Part shown: positions 46,398-61,100 of the stretch, piece by piece
How the letters are laid out: each line of letters begins with the position of its first letter
How positions within the stretch are numbered: the stretch's first letter is position 1
NCBI RefSeq assembly: GCF_041146795.1
Contig: NC_135182.1
Span: forward strand, 5,969,509-6,033,508
DNA length: 64,000 nucleotides
Direction of reading: 5' to 3'
Source of the DNA: Maylandia zebra
Lineage: Eukaryota; Chordata; Actinopteri; Cichliformes; Cichlidae
Translations under genes and position numbers: made by a program
Notes under the pieces: generated by a model
Told to the model about the DNA's origin: nothing
Databases searched by the model: none
The model's input: only the letters and a program-made list of their open reading frames with translations

Positions 46398-49300
46398 AAA
46401 GAAATCTGAAATCGCATGCTTATACACAGCTTATATGACTAGAAACCAGGTCGGTTAGACTGTGTATTTAACTGCAAATTCCTTCTCGTTTTCCAGGTTG
46501 TTCTACCGATGTGCTGTAGGTAAAAAAGCAGGCCAGAGGTGGTGTGGAAATGTACCCTGGACTGCAGTAAGTGCTGTCACAGACTTCCCAACACACACTT
46601 GTTTTTTTATATACATTCAATATCTGTATCACCAACGGTTTCTGGCCATCGCATTGAGATATTAATTAAAGATAGTTATTAGTTATTAAAAATGCGGTTA
46701 ATTAAAGTTTTAAGTTATTATTCTCACTACTCCACTAATAATTAAACTTGTACAAATTAGTCAGTTCATTGGTCAGTCACTCAAAACAAAAGTAATCCTT
46801 ACCTCTTTTGTATTTGTTTTTCTTTTGTTGTTTTTTCTTTAATGCTGTAACTGTAAATTTTTTACGGTTTTCCTGGCGTACGCATTGATTAATACATTTA
46901 TTATGTAAACAATCATAAGTTGCAGCCTTAAATAGGATGTAGCTAAATGGTATGAACAAGTATTTTTCCTATTCTGAACTATTTACTCTTTTTAAACACC
47001 ACATTAGGGATTAGTTGTTATTAGACACCTTTCTGTAAATCTCTATGATACATTTTTTTTAAAGTGTGTTGTTTTCCATGATTGCAGCCAGAAACAGAAA
47101 AGAGAAGCCCTCTGTCTGACACACAGCTACAGCCCTCATGTCTTCCACCTGTACGAAACCCCTTTAAGGCACCAAGCCAGACAGACAAGGACTCTGGGTG
47201 GAGAAAGTTGCACAACAATAGACATGAAGAGAGAGAAGCAAGTCACAAGGCTGAAGGAAGAGCAAATTACCAGAAAGAAAATGAAAGGCAACAAGGTGCA
47301 GGAGTGGAAGAAAAGGCAGATGATAAGCACAGGTCGTCGGATACTTACCGGGGTAAACAACTTCCACCGGGGATGAAGTTAAAAAAGAGAGTTTCAGATG
47401 AGGAGAACAACAGTCCCAAAGAAAACAGTGTTGAAAAAAGAACCGAGAAGATTCAAGACACGCCCGAGCAGAACCGCATCAAGCAAGGAGAAGCAGAAAA
47501 GGGCATTTCTTCCTCCAACGTCAAGACTGTTCATTCTGAGTCATCAAACAAACATCAACTCAAAACAATCAATCAAACTGCACCAGTTTCTCACAGGAAC
47601 TTGACTCAGCAACCATCTGATGCTGAAACCTCTCAGGTGAAAGAAACCAAACAAATACTAGAAAACAGCAGCTGCACCCATGCATCCAGAGACTCTGACA
47701 GCAGCAGGAGCCCCATACCTGACAATCCAACTCAGCCAGAGTCCAGTCAGCCCAACAGTCCCGAAAACGATGATGATGATGATGTGGTACTGGTGTCGGT
47801 GAAGCCTGCTCCGCAAAAGACTCCTCCTGTTTCTACTGTCCAAAAGACACTGACCAACTTCCCAGGATTCCAGCCAGCTTCTAACATCAAAAAGCCGGTG
47901 GAAAACCCCAAAGGGCTGCAGAACCTGCTCACCGTTCAGCTCCAGCAGAAAAAGGTGTCTGCATTAAGAAATCTGTTAATTAACCGCCCTGATATACTCA
48001 TATCAGTCACTCCTAGCCGGCGTTTCCCAAAACACCGAAGAATATTTGTAGTACTTGTAATTATATCATAGTAAATAATCTGCAAGCTCTCAGAATGTGC
48101 TTTTCTCTTTAAATGTTAAAGTTGCCACTGTTAGCTACACTAGCTGACAGAGTAGGCTGAGGTAGCTGTTAAGTACAGTTTAGTTCACAAGTCCAGCAAT
48201 GTGATTTATGATTAGGCTGATATCTAATTGGCTGGTATTAGCTAACTGCTAATCCTTCAGTTTCAGCATATATAACAGCCCATAAATTACACACTCCAAT
48301 ACTGTATACATCACAACAACAAATACTACAGAGCAGCTGGTTAGTTTAATACTCAGGCTTATGAGAGCTCTTTGTCTTCACTCAGGCCACTCTATCTTCA
48401 GTAAACTTGGAGGCGCTACCAGATAAAGGAGAGAGGCTGAGGACACAGGTTAAAGAGCTGGAGGAAGCCCTGGAGTCACTGAGCCTCACTGCTGCTTCTC
48501 AGCCTGGTAGGAGTCACACTGCACATGAGAAATAATAGAATAGTGTTTTCAGATGGTTTATTCAAGTGCTTTTTAGTTATTCCACTATGTACCTCAGCTA
48601 TACTCCCAGTTAAGCCCTTATGCTTACACGGGCAAAACCTTGAGGGACTTTTTTGTCTTAGTAAGCGCTGTGTAATTTGATGTTCTTTGATTTTCTTTCT
48701 GTCAAACAAACGTGCAGGTGAAAGTGTAATAATAAAACCAACAAGGTTTTTTAGATTTGGCTGGATGTCTGTGTCTCCCTTTCAGAGTCTGAGGAAGCGT
48801 GTAGCAGCACTGATTCTGGTTTCAGCACCACTCAGATGAATCCATTCAGCCGGCAGGGCGGGACCATCCTGCTCCCTGCTCCTCCAGCCCCGGGCCTGCA
48901 CCATCATCAGGCCTCTGGTGGCTCTCTGGAGCTCCAGCTGAGCCAGGGATACTCTCAGATGTATGGAGGTATGCCATATGGGAAAGAGAAACACTTCTAT
49001 AAAATGTGTAATTTATTTTTTTTTAACTTGAAATAAATATAGATTGCTAATCATTCATCCTTAATGTTTCCAGCATACCCACAGGCACAGACATTTTATG
49101 GGGGTAGAATGACCAACGACCGTCTTCTGGCGGTGAAAAATGCCACCTGTGAGGCCATCGACCATCTCCACAAGTCCCTGGAGTCCTGTCCTGATGCCGA
49201 GGCTGAGGCCCCTGATCCCAAGGGTATCAAGGTGTTACACACTGCTTCACTCACTACTGTGGCAAAAAAAAAATCTGACAACAACGACTACATTTTCACA

Positions 49301-52300
49301 AAAACTTCAAAAATAAAGGAAACTCATAGCAGCACTCAGATATTCTGACTGATTACACAAGGCTTAGTGCTCGGCTCTGTCAGTAAATAGTTACATTTAG
49401 AATTTTTAAGCTGTTGTGATATAGAAGATAGTGGATGACAGACAACTCTTAGCAGGAGAGGTTGAAATCTTACACGAATAGTTTCACCGAAAAGCATCAT
49501 CCAAAATTTCAAGATATGAAAGCCCACTTTTAAATTCATCTATCGGCAATTTTTACATGACACTCAGCGCAGGCGAGCGCCATCTTTACTCTGATTTGAC
49601 TGCTCAGACTGAGGCTGCACTGCATAAAAAATACCTGGTGTCTGACTGAGTACCATTTATTTACTCTCATTTTGAGGATGGTTTTCTGCTTCTAGTATTG
49701 CAGCCACATTTTAAGGTCAGCCTTAGAAATATAGCTTCCGATTGTAGCTCATAGTTTTACATTATTATGCTCTAAGAAATTGCATCTGAATGTAATCTTT
49801 ATGTGTCCATATATTTTAATTAATTTTCATTTTTGCGTCACAACATTTTCTTTTATTGACAAAACTGTCACAATTTAGAATGGTACAGCCTGTATTTCCT
49901 CTTTTGATTGGACGATGATGTTAGGCTAAGATTGCTGCATTGTGATTGGTTGCTCAGGTGCCTCTCCTGCCCCATCAGAGGAGAGCTTTGGCCTGGTTGC
50001 TCTGGAGAGAAACGCAGAGTCCTTGTGGAGGAATACTGGGTGAGTGTTTTTGGAAATAAGCCCGTGGGGTCTGTTTGTTACATTTAATTTGCTATTCTAT
50101 GTACAGAAATGGTCTCCTCAGGCCAGTCAGTTTGCTCACATGACAAAGAGAGGAACACCTCGCTTCTTACCATTTCTTCATCTTTTTTCTAGTACATCTC
50201 ATTTGTATTCTTTTCAATCAGCGGATGACATGGGTCTGGGGAAGACCTTGACCATGATTTCTCTCATACTGGCCATGAAGATGAAAGCAAAAAAGGACAA
50301 GGAGGAGATGGAAGAGAAGAAGAAGGATAGCTGGTTATCCAAAACTGGTAACAAGAACCTTTTGTCATTGACTCAGTGGATCAAATAAAATCTAGTTAAA
50401 TAAAATTATACAGTTCTTCCTGGTTTTTTTTTTAGCTATTTCCTTGTTTTTTTGTGTCCAGACTGCATCCCTGTGTTGTCTAAGGGCACTCTTATCATCT
50501 GCCCTGCCTCCCTGGTGCACCACTGGAAGAAGGAGATTGACAGACATGTCAAGACGGGCAAGTTGACGGTGTACCTGTACCACGGCCCGAACCGTGAGAG
50601 AAGTGCCAGAGCGTAAGAAAGCTGCAAACTTTGTCACACACACATTGCTGTTTATTTCTCCGCTCTGCCTTTATCTCAGTTTGTAATGGTGCAGTCGCAT
50701 CTTATTCTTTGAGGAGCCACACAAAGTTCCTGCAGTGACAGTTGACCTTTTTTACCTTTGTGCCAAACAATTACATATTAAAATGTTGGTATTAGAGGTC
50801 ATAGTAAAGCACTGTAGGAACAAGAATGTCCTGCAAATGTTTCATAAAGAGAAAGCTTGGAAAAGCCAAAACTCAGTACAGTCGTAAACATGAGTAAAGC
50901 AGACAAAAAGGAGCTCCGCTGTCATAACTGTCGTTATTTTTGCAAAGCACACCTCTCGGGAAAACATGCTTTCACAGACAAAATGAAATGATGCACACGG
51001 GGGAATTGATTTGTGTACTGTAAATGTTTGATCTTGTGTTTGTGCAAAGTAGTGGAGAGCAGCTCTGTCATTGTTTCTTTGACATGTCAAAGATCTTCAT
51101 TACAGCTGTTCTTTTCCCATTTGAAGGACATTTGAGTCACAAAAACTAAATACAGTGTTGTGCATGTGTCCACCAGACTGGCAGATTACGATGTGGTGGT
51201 GACTACCTACAGCCTAGTGTCCAAGGAGATCCCGGTCCAAAAAGAAGAGGCCGATAAACCCAACACGGATAAGGACGATGTGGTAAATACTACATATACG
51301 ACCGGAACCAAAGCCTTCAGTGTTAACACTGAAGATGCTGGCAGCAGCACTAAAAAGGAAAATACTGTTTTCGTGATTTCTTACTAAGATAAGAGCAGTG
51401 TTGGAAACATCACTTTCAGCAAAATGAAATAACTTACAAACACACTTCCCATTATTTTTCTTCAGCGTCCAGGCTCAGCTCCTCTCCTGCGAGTGTCCTG
51501 GGCCCGCATAATTCTGGATGAAGCCCACAGCATCAAAAACCCAAAAGTGCAGACCTCCATGGCTGTCTGTCAGCTGAGGGCCGGAGCCCGTTGGGCTGTC
51601 ACTGGTACACCCATTCAGAACAACCTGCTGGACATGTACTCGCTGCTCAAGTAAGACAACAGCACAGTGAATACAAGTTTCTAACCCATCCTGTGTTTTG
51701 TTAGCCTGCTGCACATGTGTGGTCCGTTTTTAATATTTGGGACAGTTTTTAAGTATTTTCATAATATGGTGCAGACTGACGAGATAATACGCCTGTTTTT
51801 AATAAGTTACATATAAATCATGAAGTCTGGAATATTTGATCACACAGTTGAGCTTCTTAAATAACTAAAACAACGTCTGACAAATCCTCTTCTAACCTTG
51901 GCTTGTGTATTTCAGCTGTGTGACATGGATGTTTTATACTTGAAGATAAAAACATGCAAAGGATACACCAGTGCATCCTCGATTACAGCTCCTCTGGAAA
52001 GGCTCCTTTCTCCTCTGTCCTCCAGATACAGTTTTCAGTCTGGAGGACTGAGCTTAATATTTGTTTCACAAGCAGAAGGATGTAGGACGGAGGAGACAAG
52101 GAAGCACAAATGAAATGAACACATTAGGAATAATAAATGTATTTCATGAATGAGATCCTGTTCTTTCACTGCGTTCCTCTGTCTTTTCAGGTTTCTGCGT
52201 TGTTCTCCGTTCGACGAGTACAAACTGTGGAAAGCTCAGGTGGACAACGGCTCCAAGAGAGGCAGAGAGCGACTCAACATCCTGACCAGGACTCTGCTGC

Positions 52301-55300
52301 TCCGACGAACCAAAGACCAACGGGACAGCACAGGCCAACCACTGGTAGAGAGACACACACACAGACTCCATGAACATCTGTCTTTATGGTAGCACATCAG
52401 GAAATACACTCACTATTAGGAGTTTGCCACCATTAAATTAAAAAACATAAACAAGCAAAGTATCTTTTAGCTTCTGGGAGTGTATGTTTAATTACAAAAT
52501 ATAACCAGAAACTAAAGCAGTTTTGTTTCAGGTGTCTCTTCCTGATCGGACTTCCGAGGTGCATCGACTCAAACTTTCTGAGGATGAGCAGGCTGTGTAT
52601 GATGTGTTATTTGCCCAGTCCAGGTAAAAGTCTATCTTTTCAGAAAGACATGAACCTTTGTGAAATGCAAAGGCAGAGTTACAGTTAGGGGTTTAATTAA
52701 CATTTTTAAAGCCCAAGACGTTCTGTTTGTATTGTTCATTTCACTATTTTATTTCCTGCATTTTCATCTTTGTTTTTTATTTGGACATCTTGATGTTTTT
52801 ACCTTTTTGAGGGTTGTGAAACTAGGAATTAAGTCAATTATAAAAAGTCAATTATATATTTTTCTCTCCTCCAGATCTACTCTGCAGAGCTACCTAAAGC
52901 AACATGAAGGAAATGATGTGAAGAAAGGAAGCACTTCCAGTTCTAATCCCTTTGAGAAAGGTGAGGCCTCACCAATAAATAAACTTAATCTGAGCAAAGG
53001 TTGTTTTGCAGTCACGATTGCATATTATTATACGAGGTGCATAATTAAATTTGCGTGTAGAAAACAACAGAAATTAAACTGGAAGCTGGGACGGCACTTT
53101 TGCCTTAAGTCAAACTCTTTTAGCAATCAGTGTTTGCTAGTAGCAGTAATGGTGATTTAAAATAGTGTTCACTCTCTCTGTCTCTCCAGTGGCCCAGGAG
53201 TTTGGTTTGTCCCAGGCTGATCCTGCTCTGTCGAGCTCCCAGCAGGCTAAGCAGGTGTCCAGCACCGTCCACATCCTGTCCTTGCTGCTGCGCCTCCGAC
53301 AATGTTGCTGTCACCTCTCACTTCTTAAGAAGGTACACACTTTCACGTGCTGTCATAAGGCTTTCCAGCAATGTCTATAATTTAAAAAGACACACATAAT
53401 GATACAAACTGAATACTGCACACACCTATTTCACACCTGTCTCCTGTGCTTAGACTCTGGACTCATCGGAGCTGCAGGGTGATGGGATCGTCTTATCTCT
53501 GGAGGAGCAGCTCAATGCTCTGTCGCTCTCCTCCAGCCCCTCGCCATCTGGCCCTGATCCCAAAGACTCTGTGGCCCTCAATGGCACACGCTTCCCCTCG
53601 CGGCTGTTTGAGGGCACTAGCAGGAGCACCAAGGTGGGCAATAGATCAGCACACTAACATCACAGTTACTGGCAGAATGTGAAAATGTGTGCTGCTGTCT
53701 GATATAGAAGGTGAAATAAGATCAGGGTATGATTGTTTTTGTTGATCAAAAGTCACAATAAAGTCACCAATGAAGTCACTGGGTGTGGATTGTTTGCCCT
53801 CAGTTGGAGCCTTTGGATCTTTCCCACACAGATTCAGCTCTAAATCGTGATTTGACATGATTGTTTTCATGCTAAATGTTTTAAAATTCATAGCTGACCA
53901 TTTGTCTTTGTTAGAGGCAGGGAAAATGCACAATGTATGTGATAAGAGCGCATGGTGGTCCAGTTCAAAGTCTGTTAGTTAGTTAGTATTAAAAGATCAA
54001 TTTTCCTTCTAGATCTCTGCTATCATCTCTGAACTGAAGGCGATCAGAGAGAAGAGTAATGATCACAAAAGGTAAAACATTACACATCACAATAATTCAG
54101 AGTTCATGTCTTTTTTTTCACAATTAATAACAATTTTCATGTTACCTTCTCATATGTGGTCTTCATGGCGTGTCTCGCCCTTATTGTCCAGTGTGATCGT
54201 GTCCCAGTGGACCAGCATGCTCCAAATTGTAGCAGTTCATCTGCAGCTGATGGGGTTAACGTACAGCGTCATCGACGGGACCGTCAACCCTAAACGCCGC
54301 ATGGACCTGGTGGAAGAATTCAACACTAACCCAAAGGGACCACAGGTAAATGTCTCTATTTTTGTCAAATGGAGCATGTCTGAATGAAGCCGACTGGGGG
54401 GGTTGAAGGTTTTTTTTGCATTTATCACATTCCTGGTGAACCCCACTCTCTCCCTTCCCTGTTCCGGTCCACTTCTCAGCTAATCACCTTTCGAACGACT
54501 TACATCATCATACACGTCGAGCAATGTGAAGTTTAGATTTTGGAGAACTGCACAGGAGCATGTTTAGACCTCCTCCCTGTAGATAATTACCTTCACAAAG
54601 AGACACAGCCGCAGGAGCATAAATTAAGCATAATGAGGCGGCACAATGGTTTCCATACTTCTAACCAACAGGTGGCAGTAATGCACCAAGTAAAGGAGTT
54701 GACATGAATGAAAACGATGTAGAATTTAAGATGTTCATAATCTTAATGAGGATTAATCCATTCTGCACATTTAACAGAGTTTCACTAATAAACGTATTCA
54801 ACTTTTATAAAAAATAAAAACAACTTTTATACAACGAGCTGCAAGGAAAATCCACATGGCATTTTTTACATCAAGAGCAGAGGACCTATATTTAAAATGA
54901 TAAAATTATCACACCAGTAAGATATCAATGGGAGCTTTAAATATTGGAATGAAATTGGTACCACTTTCTACCGCTCAATCTAAATAAGATTTTGAAATAC
55001 AAAAGACTCAAATTTACAACAATAAGACAACAACAACAATAAGAAACTTGTTTTATTTATTCTGACGTCCGGCCAGCGAAAATACATTAAAATAATCTAA
55101 GCTGGAGGAAGACTCTGGGATCTTCCATTACAGACGACGATTAGCAGAATATCTACCTGTTAAGATATTTTATAACCCCTAAATTAAACTGTGTACAGAT
55201 AGGAGAAACAAGAACAGATGGACTTTTCTTTCTGTACGATTTATTTATGTAGCACTGCGAGCAACTTATCCGTAAAAGACAAATGCTTATTAAGAAGATT

Positions 55301-56673
55301 GCTTGCACAGCCAATGGGATAGCAATAACCCGTAAATGATTAAAACATGAACCCCTAATTAAGAATGACTGGATGGCACAGTGAGCAATATCAAAGACAT
55401 GAAGATTTTCTTTTCTTTAAGCTAAAAAACTTATCAGTTTACAAAAAACTGTGAAAACACTGATGCACTATGTAAAACAGCAATAGTGGCTTCTTCTTTT
55501 TTTTTACTCTTTTTTTTTTTGTACTTGCACTGATAATCTGTGCATAAATGTAAGGCCAACTGTTCCTGTTTTTGTAATGTTTGCTCCATTTGTGAAGAAT
55601 GCAGTTAAATAAAAAGTAAACAACAATAAATTATATGTTATAAACAGAAATTGCTGCAACACTGAAATGTAAATAATAATAGTAGTAATAATAATAATGA
55701 TGATGATGATGATGATGGGACTTCTAGATTAGCTGTGATCATTATACCAAGTGTGCTATGCAGCTGAGAACTAAGCTTGAAGTGATAATGATGAAAATGA
55801 GTGTAATCAAACTGTTTTGTTGCACAGCTCTAAATGTATAGTGCTGCCTAATTGTTCTGGTTTTTGCTTCAGGTGATGCTGGTTTCTCTTTGTGCCGGGG
55901 GGGTTGGACTGAATCTGATCGGTGGGAATCACCTGTTCCTCATTGACATGCACTGGTGAGAGCCACATTGTCATTCAAAGAGCTGGAAAAGTATCACTTC
56001 TGTTGTTTGCCGTTCGCCGTTTAATGTAGCAAGCTGCATTTGAAATATATCTGTTGTGCAAATAATTTTTTCAATATTTTATCCTCTCTAATTTAATTTG
56101 TATCCTCTAAAGTATCTTGTGCCTTCACATTTCGCATTATAAGGAATGGCAAAGGACAATTTAAAGGCAGTTATAAACAAACATGTGCAGACGTCACACA
56201 ATGCATTCTGCAGTTTTGCAGAGATTATGTTATTCCAAACTTAAGAAACATTTCTGTAAGGTAGAAGAAAGTTGTTTCAATTTTAACCCTTCAACAGGAA
56301 CCCAGCTTTGGAGGATCAGGCCTGTGACCGCATCTATAGAGTGGGACAATATAAAGACGTCACCATCCACAGGTGACGCATCAGCTTCTAACTGAATCGC
56401 CACAAAATTTCTAGTTTGCATCTTTATTTTTAAGTTTTACTAAGCATGTAATGGTAACAATGATGTGTAAACTGCGTTTCTTTGTGCTAATAGTTTGTGT
56501 GTGTGTGTCTATGTGGCATTGTCAATAGGTTTGTGTGTGAAAACACAGTGGAGGAGAAAATTTCCACACTGCAGACAAAGAAGAAGGAGCTGGCACAGAA
56601 TGTGCTGTCGGGAACCGGAAACACCCTCTCCAAACTCTCTCTGGCAGATCTCAAGATCATTTTTGGAGTCTGA
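45609..56673 (+). CDS. ttf2: ttf2, SNF2-family transcription termination factor 2, complete
   Basis: ATPase that releases RNA polymerase II and transcripts from DNA, notably at mitosis. Exons: 45609-45636, 45846-45951, 46242-46328, 46497-46566, 47088-47954, 48386-48506, 48786-48968, 49074-49231, 49958-50039, 50222-50347, 50462-50612, 51177-51282, 51466-51650, 52191-52344, 52532-52623, 52875-52960, 53190-53332, 53454-53633, 54013-54071, 54192-54345, 55873-55955, 56298-56372, 56529-56673. The sum is 3,441 nt, 1,146 residues, near human (about 1,162). An N-terminal GRF-type zinc finger (exons 1-4) is followed by a long low-complexity acidic/polar exon 5. The helicase core shows Walker [10 protein letters not shown] (exons 9-10), the ILDEAH box and TGTPIQNN (exon 13), VIVSQWT (exon 20), [11 protein letters not shown] (exon 21) and DRIYRVGQ (exon 22). 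Start ATG gives [10 protein letters not shown]. Exon 3's donor opens a long GT microsatellite. Confidence 0.94.
46328..46395. repeat. (GT)n microsatellite at a ttf2 splice donor
   Basis: About 33 uninterrupted GT units start exactly at the donor of ttf2 exon 3 (46242-46328 ends ...GGCTATAG). The intron is otherwise short (168 bp). Confidence 0.9.
54346..55872. other. ttf2 intron 20, no recognised element
   Basis: The largest ttf2 intron (1.5 kb). It is A/T-rich with a (GAT)n tract at about 55697-55717 and poly-T near 55500. I see no gene or terminal repeats. Confidence 0.4.
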
Positions 56674-56678
56674 ATAAA
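56673..56678 (+). terminator. AATAAA overlapping the ttf2 stop codon
   Basis: The TGA stop (56671-56673) shares its final A with AATAAA. A second AATAAA lies at 57312-57317 and is the likelier 3' UTR signal. Confidence 0.5.
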
Positions 56679-56759
56679 GAGCTGTACCAGCTGACCAACA
56701 GCTATTCAGACATGCATTGTGTGAATGTATTAGGTTGTAACTTTAGAAAATGTTGAAAT

Positions 56760-58153
56760 AACAATAATAATAACAACAACAACAACAACAATGGGGTAAT
56801 GCATTACTTTAAAAGTACCATGTTATTTGTTACACCAAGGCTAAGAATTTTCCTCCAAACACTGAGCCATAACTGAGATGTTTAGATTAGTTACACTAAA
56901 CAAAATATGTGGGCTTTTTCTAAAACTCTTTTTTGGGTTTGTTTTTGTTTGGGGGGTGGGGTTGTTAGTTTTTATTTGTATTCTTTCTTTTCTTTTTTTT
57001 TTCTTTTTTTTTGGACTGTTTAAACAGATGGTCAAATGCCAGAGCTGACACACAGCTGGACAGTATTTGAAACATATGTGTGTACACATACATTTAAACA
57101 GTTTCTTACTATATTTTGTAAAATTACATAATATTTTCCTCCATGTATTTTTGGTCTTCTGTTTCTTCCACCTGATTTATTTCTTTATACTTATATAAAG
57201 AAATACATTATATCATTATTATTATTATTATTGTTATTAATAATAATACTATTATCATCATAATTTTATACTAGTATTGCTGTATTTGTGTTGTTTGTGA
57301 TGTAATGTTACAATAAATTTAGGTGATTAAAGTTATTAGAAGTGACTTCTGTTTTAGGCAGTAAACTGAAACGATTATTTAATTTTCTAAAGCTGCTTAA
57401 AGTTTACTCAGTTGAAAAACATGTTGCTAATATTGTGGCTTTTAAGGCATTTCAATATTGCACTTGTGATTATTAAAATATTATACATTGAAGACTAAAA
57501 ACATGAGTGGATGACGTGTTTTTTTGTTTTGTTCTGTGCAGGAAGATGTGTGCTATATTTAAATATGTATAATTAGTTAGCAGACGGTCTGTTTTCACCA
57601 GGCAACGTGTTTTCAACGCTCGCAAATCACTGACTTTTGATGCCTTTAGTACATTTCGAACTTTTGGGCGTCATCGCCCGAAATAACAGAACAATAAAGA
57701 GAAAATTTAAAAATATATATGTTGTTAAAATTATTGTTATTCTTTAAACTTGTAGCAGGGCATAAAAGTCAGACGTTATGGAAAGCAATGAAATAGTTGT
57801 TTGTTGGTTTTAAATCACTTTAGCGTATTATAGCGTAATATATTGTTTCGATTAAAATTAATTATCGCCAAATCGCCTTTTTTTAGTACATCAGCAAAAA
57901 TAAAATGTTTTATTTTTTGTAAATACTATTTTGGAGTGATACGTTCGACGATTAAGAGCAGCATTTGAACGCCTCTCGTGACTGCGGGCGGTAACTGCCC
58001 TGCGTTCAGCGCAGCCCTCTCAGAGCTGCAGAGCTAGTGCAGTCTGTAGTACCACTAGGTACGGCAGCGTCCTACCTCTGTCAACACGGCGGCCTTTTCG
58101 AGTGCAAAACCCAAAACAGGCAGATTTTAGGAAACCAACACTACCACACAGCC
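56760..58153. other. ttf2 3' UTR and mphosph8 upstream region
   Basis: It holds (AAC)n at about 56768-56790, poly-T runs near 56990, (ATT)n near 57220-57250 and AATAAA at 57312. No further gene is seen. From about 57,950 the base composition becomes G/C-rich with several CpGs, consistent with a TATA-less mphosph8 promoter; the ATG at 58154 follows gcc. Confidence 0.45.
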
Positions 58154-61100
58154 ATGGCGGCTGAAACCGACAAGGTAGAGCCCGCGGACAGCGAACAAGA
58201 TGAGGAAGAAGACGTGTACGAAGTGGAAAAGATCATTGACATGCGGGTGGAAGAGGTAAAAATAGCTAAGTGCTACGCAGCCGCCTGGCTAGCTTTGCAA
58301 ACATGGCTGGCATTTCTTTCAGTCCACTTTCACGAGGCATAGCCCACCAACAACGGTGGAAAGACCCTTTGTGTTAGCAGAATCGCGTTTCTGCGGTGCA
58401 TTTACATGCACAAAATTGCTTGTGTGTTACTTTGTTACATGGGTTTTCTGGTTTTAGTCGTGGGTCGCTGTTCCTCCATACATAGCATCTTTTCCAAGCA
58501 CAACTTGTCCCATGATGTCCGCTCGGCTCTCCCCTGCTGAGGCCAAGGACGGACCCGTTGCAGGCTTTCACATATTTTCATCGTATTTTGCTAGCTGCAG
58601 GGCTACATCGGCTAAATCCCCGAATAATGCAGGACTCGCAGCGTGTGAGAAGATTGGTGGGATTTGCTGTTTGTTAACACTGAATTTACTTATACCAGGT
58701 AATAATGGGTGAGCCCTGTGACCGCTGCATTTCTAACTGTATAAAGTAGCGGACAAACATGCTTTAGACCCGTGCACAAACACAGATGACCCCAGCAGCT
58801 AACATTAGCTACATTTGCTATCTTTCTTGCTTTTTACCTTTTCTTTTTAAGATTGCCGTGAAGCACATGTAATGTCCGTGGTATTAACTTTGGGTGGGGG
58901 TTCCTTTGAGTATCAGGTCTCGTTACAAAGGTTAAATTGCACTCTTTTTAAAGACAGCTATAAATGAATTTGGTTGAATAGCACCAAAAGAAGGGAGAAA
59001 TCAATATTCATAGTAGAGCAGCGAGACAGTACAGGCTTGATTACTGACCAGTAGAGCTGGGCGATATGAGATTTTTTTCATATCACGATATGTTTTTTTC
59101 ATTTCAGGCGATAACGATATCTATCACGATATAAGCCAAATAACTATATTTGTAAGATTTAAATGTGCCGTTGCTCACAAGTAAAATGTGAAATAATCAG
59201 CAGCTTGTTTTTATTTAAATATTTATTTCCCATAATAAGTTCAACAGGGTAGATGTACTTAAGGAACATGAGACTTTTTCAGATAAATAAAGGCAAATAT
59301 TGCAAACTACACAAAAGGCAGCCGCTAAAGCGTTTAAGTTTCAAAACAGAACAAACGAAACAGACTAAATTGTCAATTCCACTTAGAAACAAAATATTAA
59401 TTCTAAAAATAAATCTTAGTTTGTTTTACAGAAGAACAGACAAAACTGACTAACTTTTGTCAATATCAAATAAACTGAGAACTAAAAGGAAATTCTCAAT
59501 CTCTCCTTGTTGTATAGCTTAGCTTTTCAAACAGTTTTAACAGTTACTTTAGTCTGACAAAAGCCGAATGACGAATTAGCGCTTCCAGTCAGAGACTGAG
59601 GCTACGTCCACACGTACACGGGTATTTTTGAAAACGGAGATTTTTCGTTTTAAAAAATAATCCCGTCCACTAGAGCAGGGCGATATGGCCAAAAATATTT
59701 ATCACGATATATATTTGAAAATTTGCAATAACGATATAACCGACGATATAATTGATGCGAGACAAAATACAACTCCACAACATTACTAGCGCAAAAAGAC
59801 AACCTTCCATTTATATTCACTTAAACAAGAAGCTGGTTTTTATGTACATTAAAGCTTTATAAAAATGTAACAGTGCAAATGCAAATTGCTTGCTGAAAGT
59901 TTAACCAAAAGGCATTTCCACTAGAAATGGGCTGACATATCCTGAGCATAACCATGTATAATATCCACTGAAGTTAAAAAGAGGTGCTTTGCAACATTAA
60001 ACTGCAGTGTGCAGTACGCATTTTTCGGACCATAAGGTGCACGGGATTATAAGGCACATTAAGCGAAACAAAGCAGTCAGATAAATCAAACTTTATTAAA
60101 CTCATTCTTCTTGCTTCCTCCACTTCTGTACCATTGATTCCTTAATGTTGAATTCTCTGGCAGCTGCTCTATTCCCATGTTGTTGCAGTATATTAATGAC
60201 TAACCTCGTATTGTGGATGGATTATCTCAGTTGTTCTCCTGACTGAAGTTTGGTCCGTTTACAGCATCCTGCCATGCGATTGCATTTGTCTCTAACCATG
60301 AAGAACCTTCACGTTAACTTTTATAAGTGGAAAAGTGTTAGTGTTCGTCCTCCAGCTTCACTGCTTATGTTATGCTAACATAGCTGTGTCGCTAGCGATC
60401 ACGTAGCACATCATTATATACCAGCTAGCCCAACTTCAGTAACCCTACAAACGTCACTGCTGTTTAGTTTCCTGTCTTCATTTATGTTGCAAGTGATAGC
60501 AGAGGTGTACGTTTGATTTTTTTCAGAAATCTCTCCTTCAGAACATGCTATATCATGCTTAGGTAACTAGCAAAACTAGCGAGCTAACTTCCGCTAGCTT
60601 CCTGCTAACTTCTAACTCCGTTAAATGTAATAACTTTTGTTTTCATGGATGCCTGGAAGTTAAACTTTATAGTTACACCTCGTAAAGCAGCAATGCTGAT
60701 CGTTTTATTAAAGATGAAAGAATTTAGACAGTTTTTAACTCTAAGTGATGCTGCAGTGTTGTTTGACCTGAAGCATATGGAGTTTAGGACCCAGATTACT
60801 CCCAGATTTAAGAGCATCTTAGTCCGACAAATACGACAATAACAACGGCCGCTTGCATGTTCTGCAAAAAAATGTGCTTTGTTGTGTATCTGACGGACAA
60901 ACATCAAACCAGTTCCACATCACGGAAGTTGCACCATTTTTACAAACCAATTCTGGATCATCTGTTTCACTCAACAATCGGCCATGTGCGTATGAAAACA
61001 AAGGCACTGCGCATGCGCGTTTTACTCCCATTCTATCGCGATATTTCATTTTCCTATCGTTGCCTAACATTATACCGGTATTACCGTGAACGGTATAATA

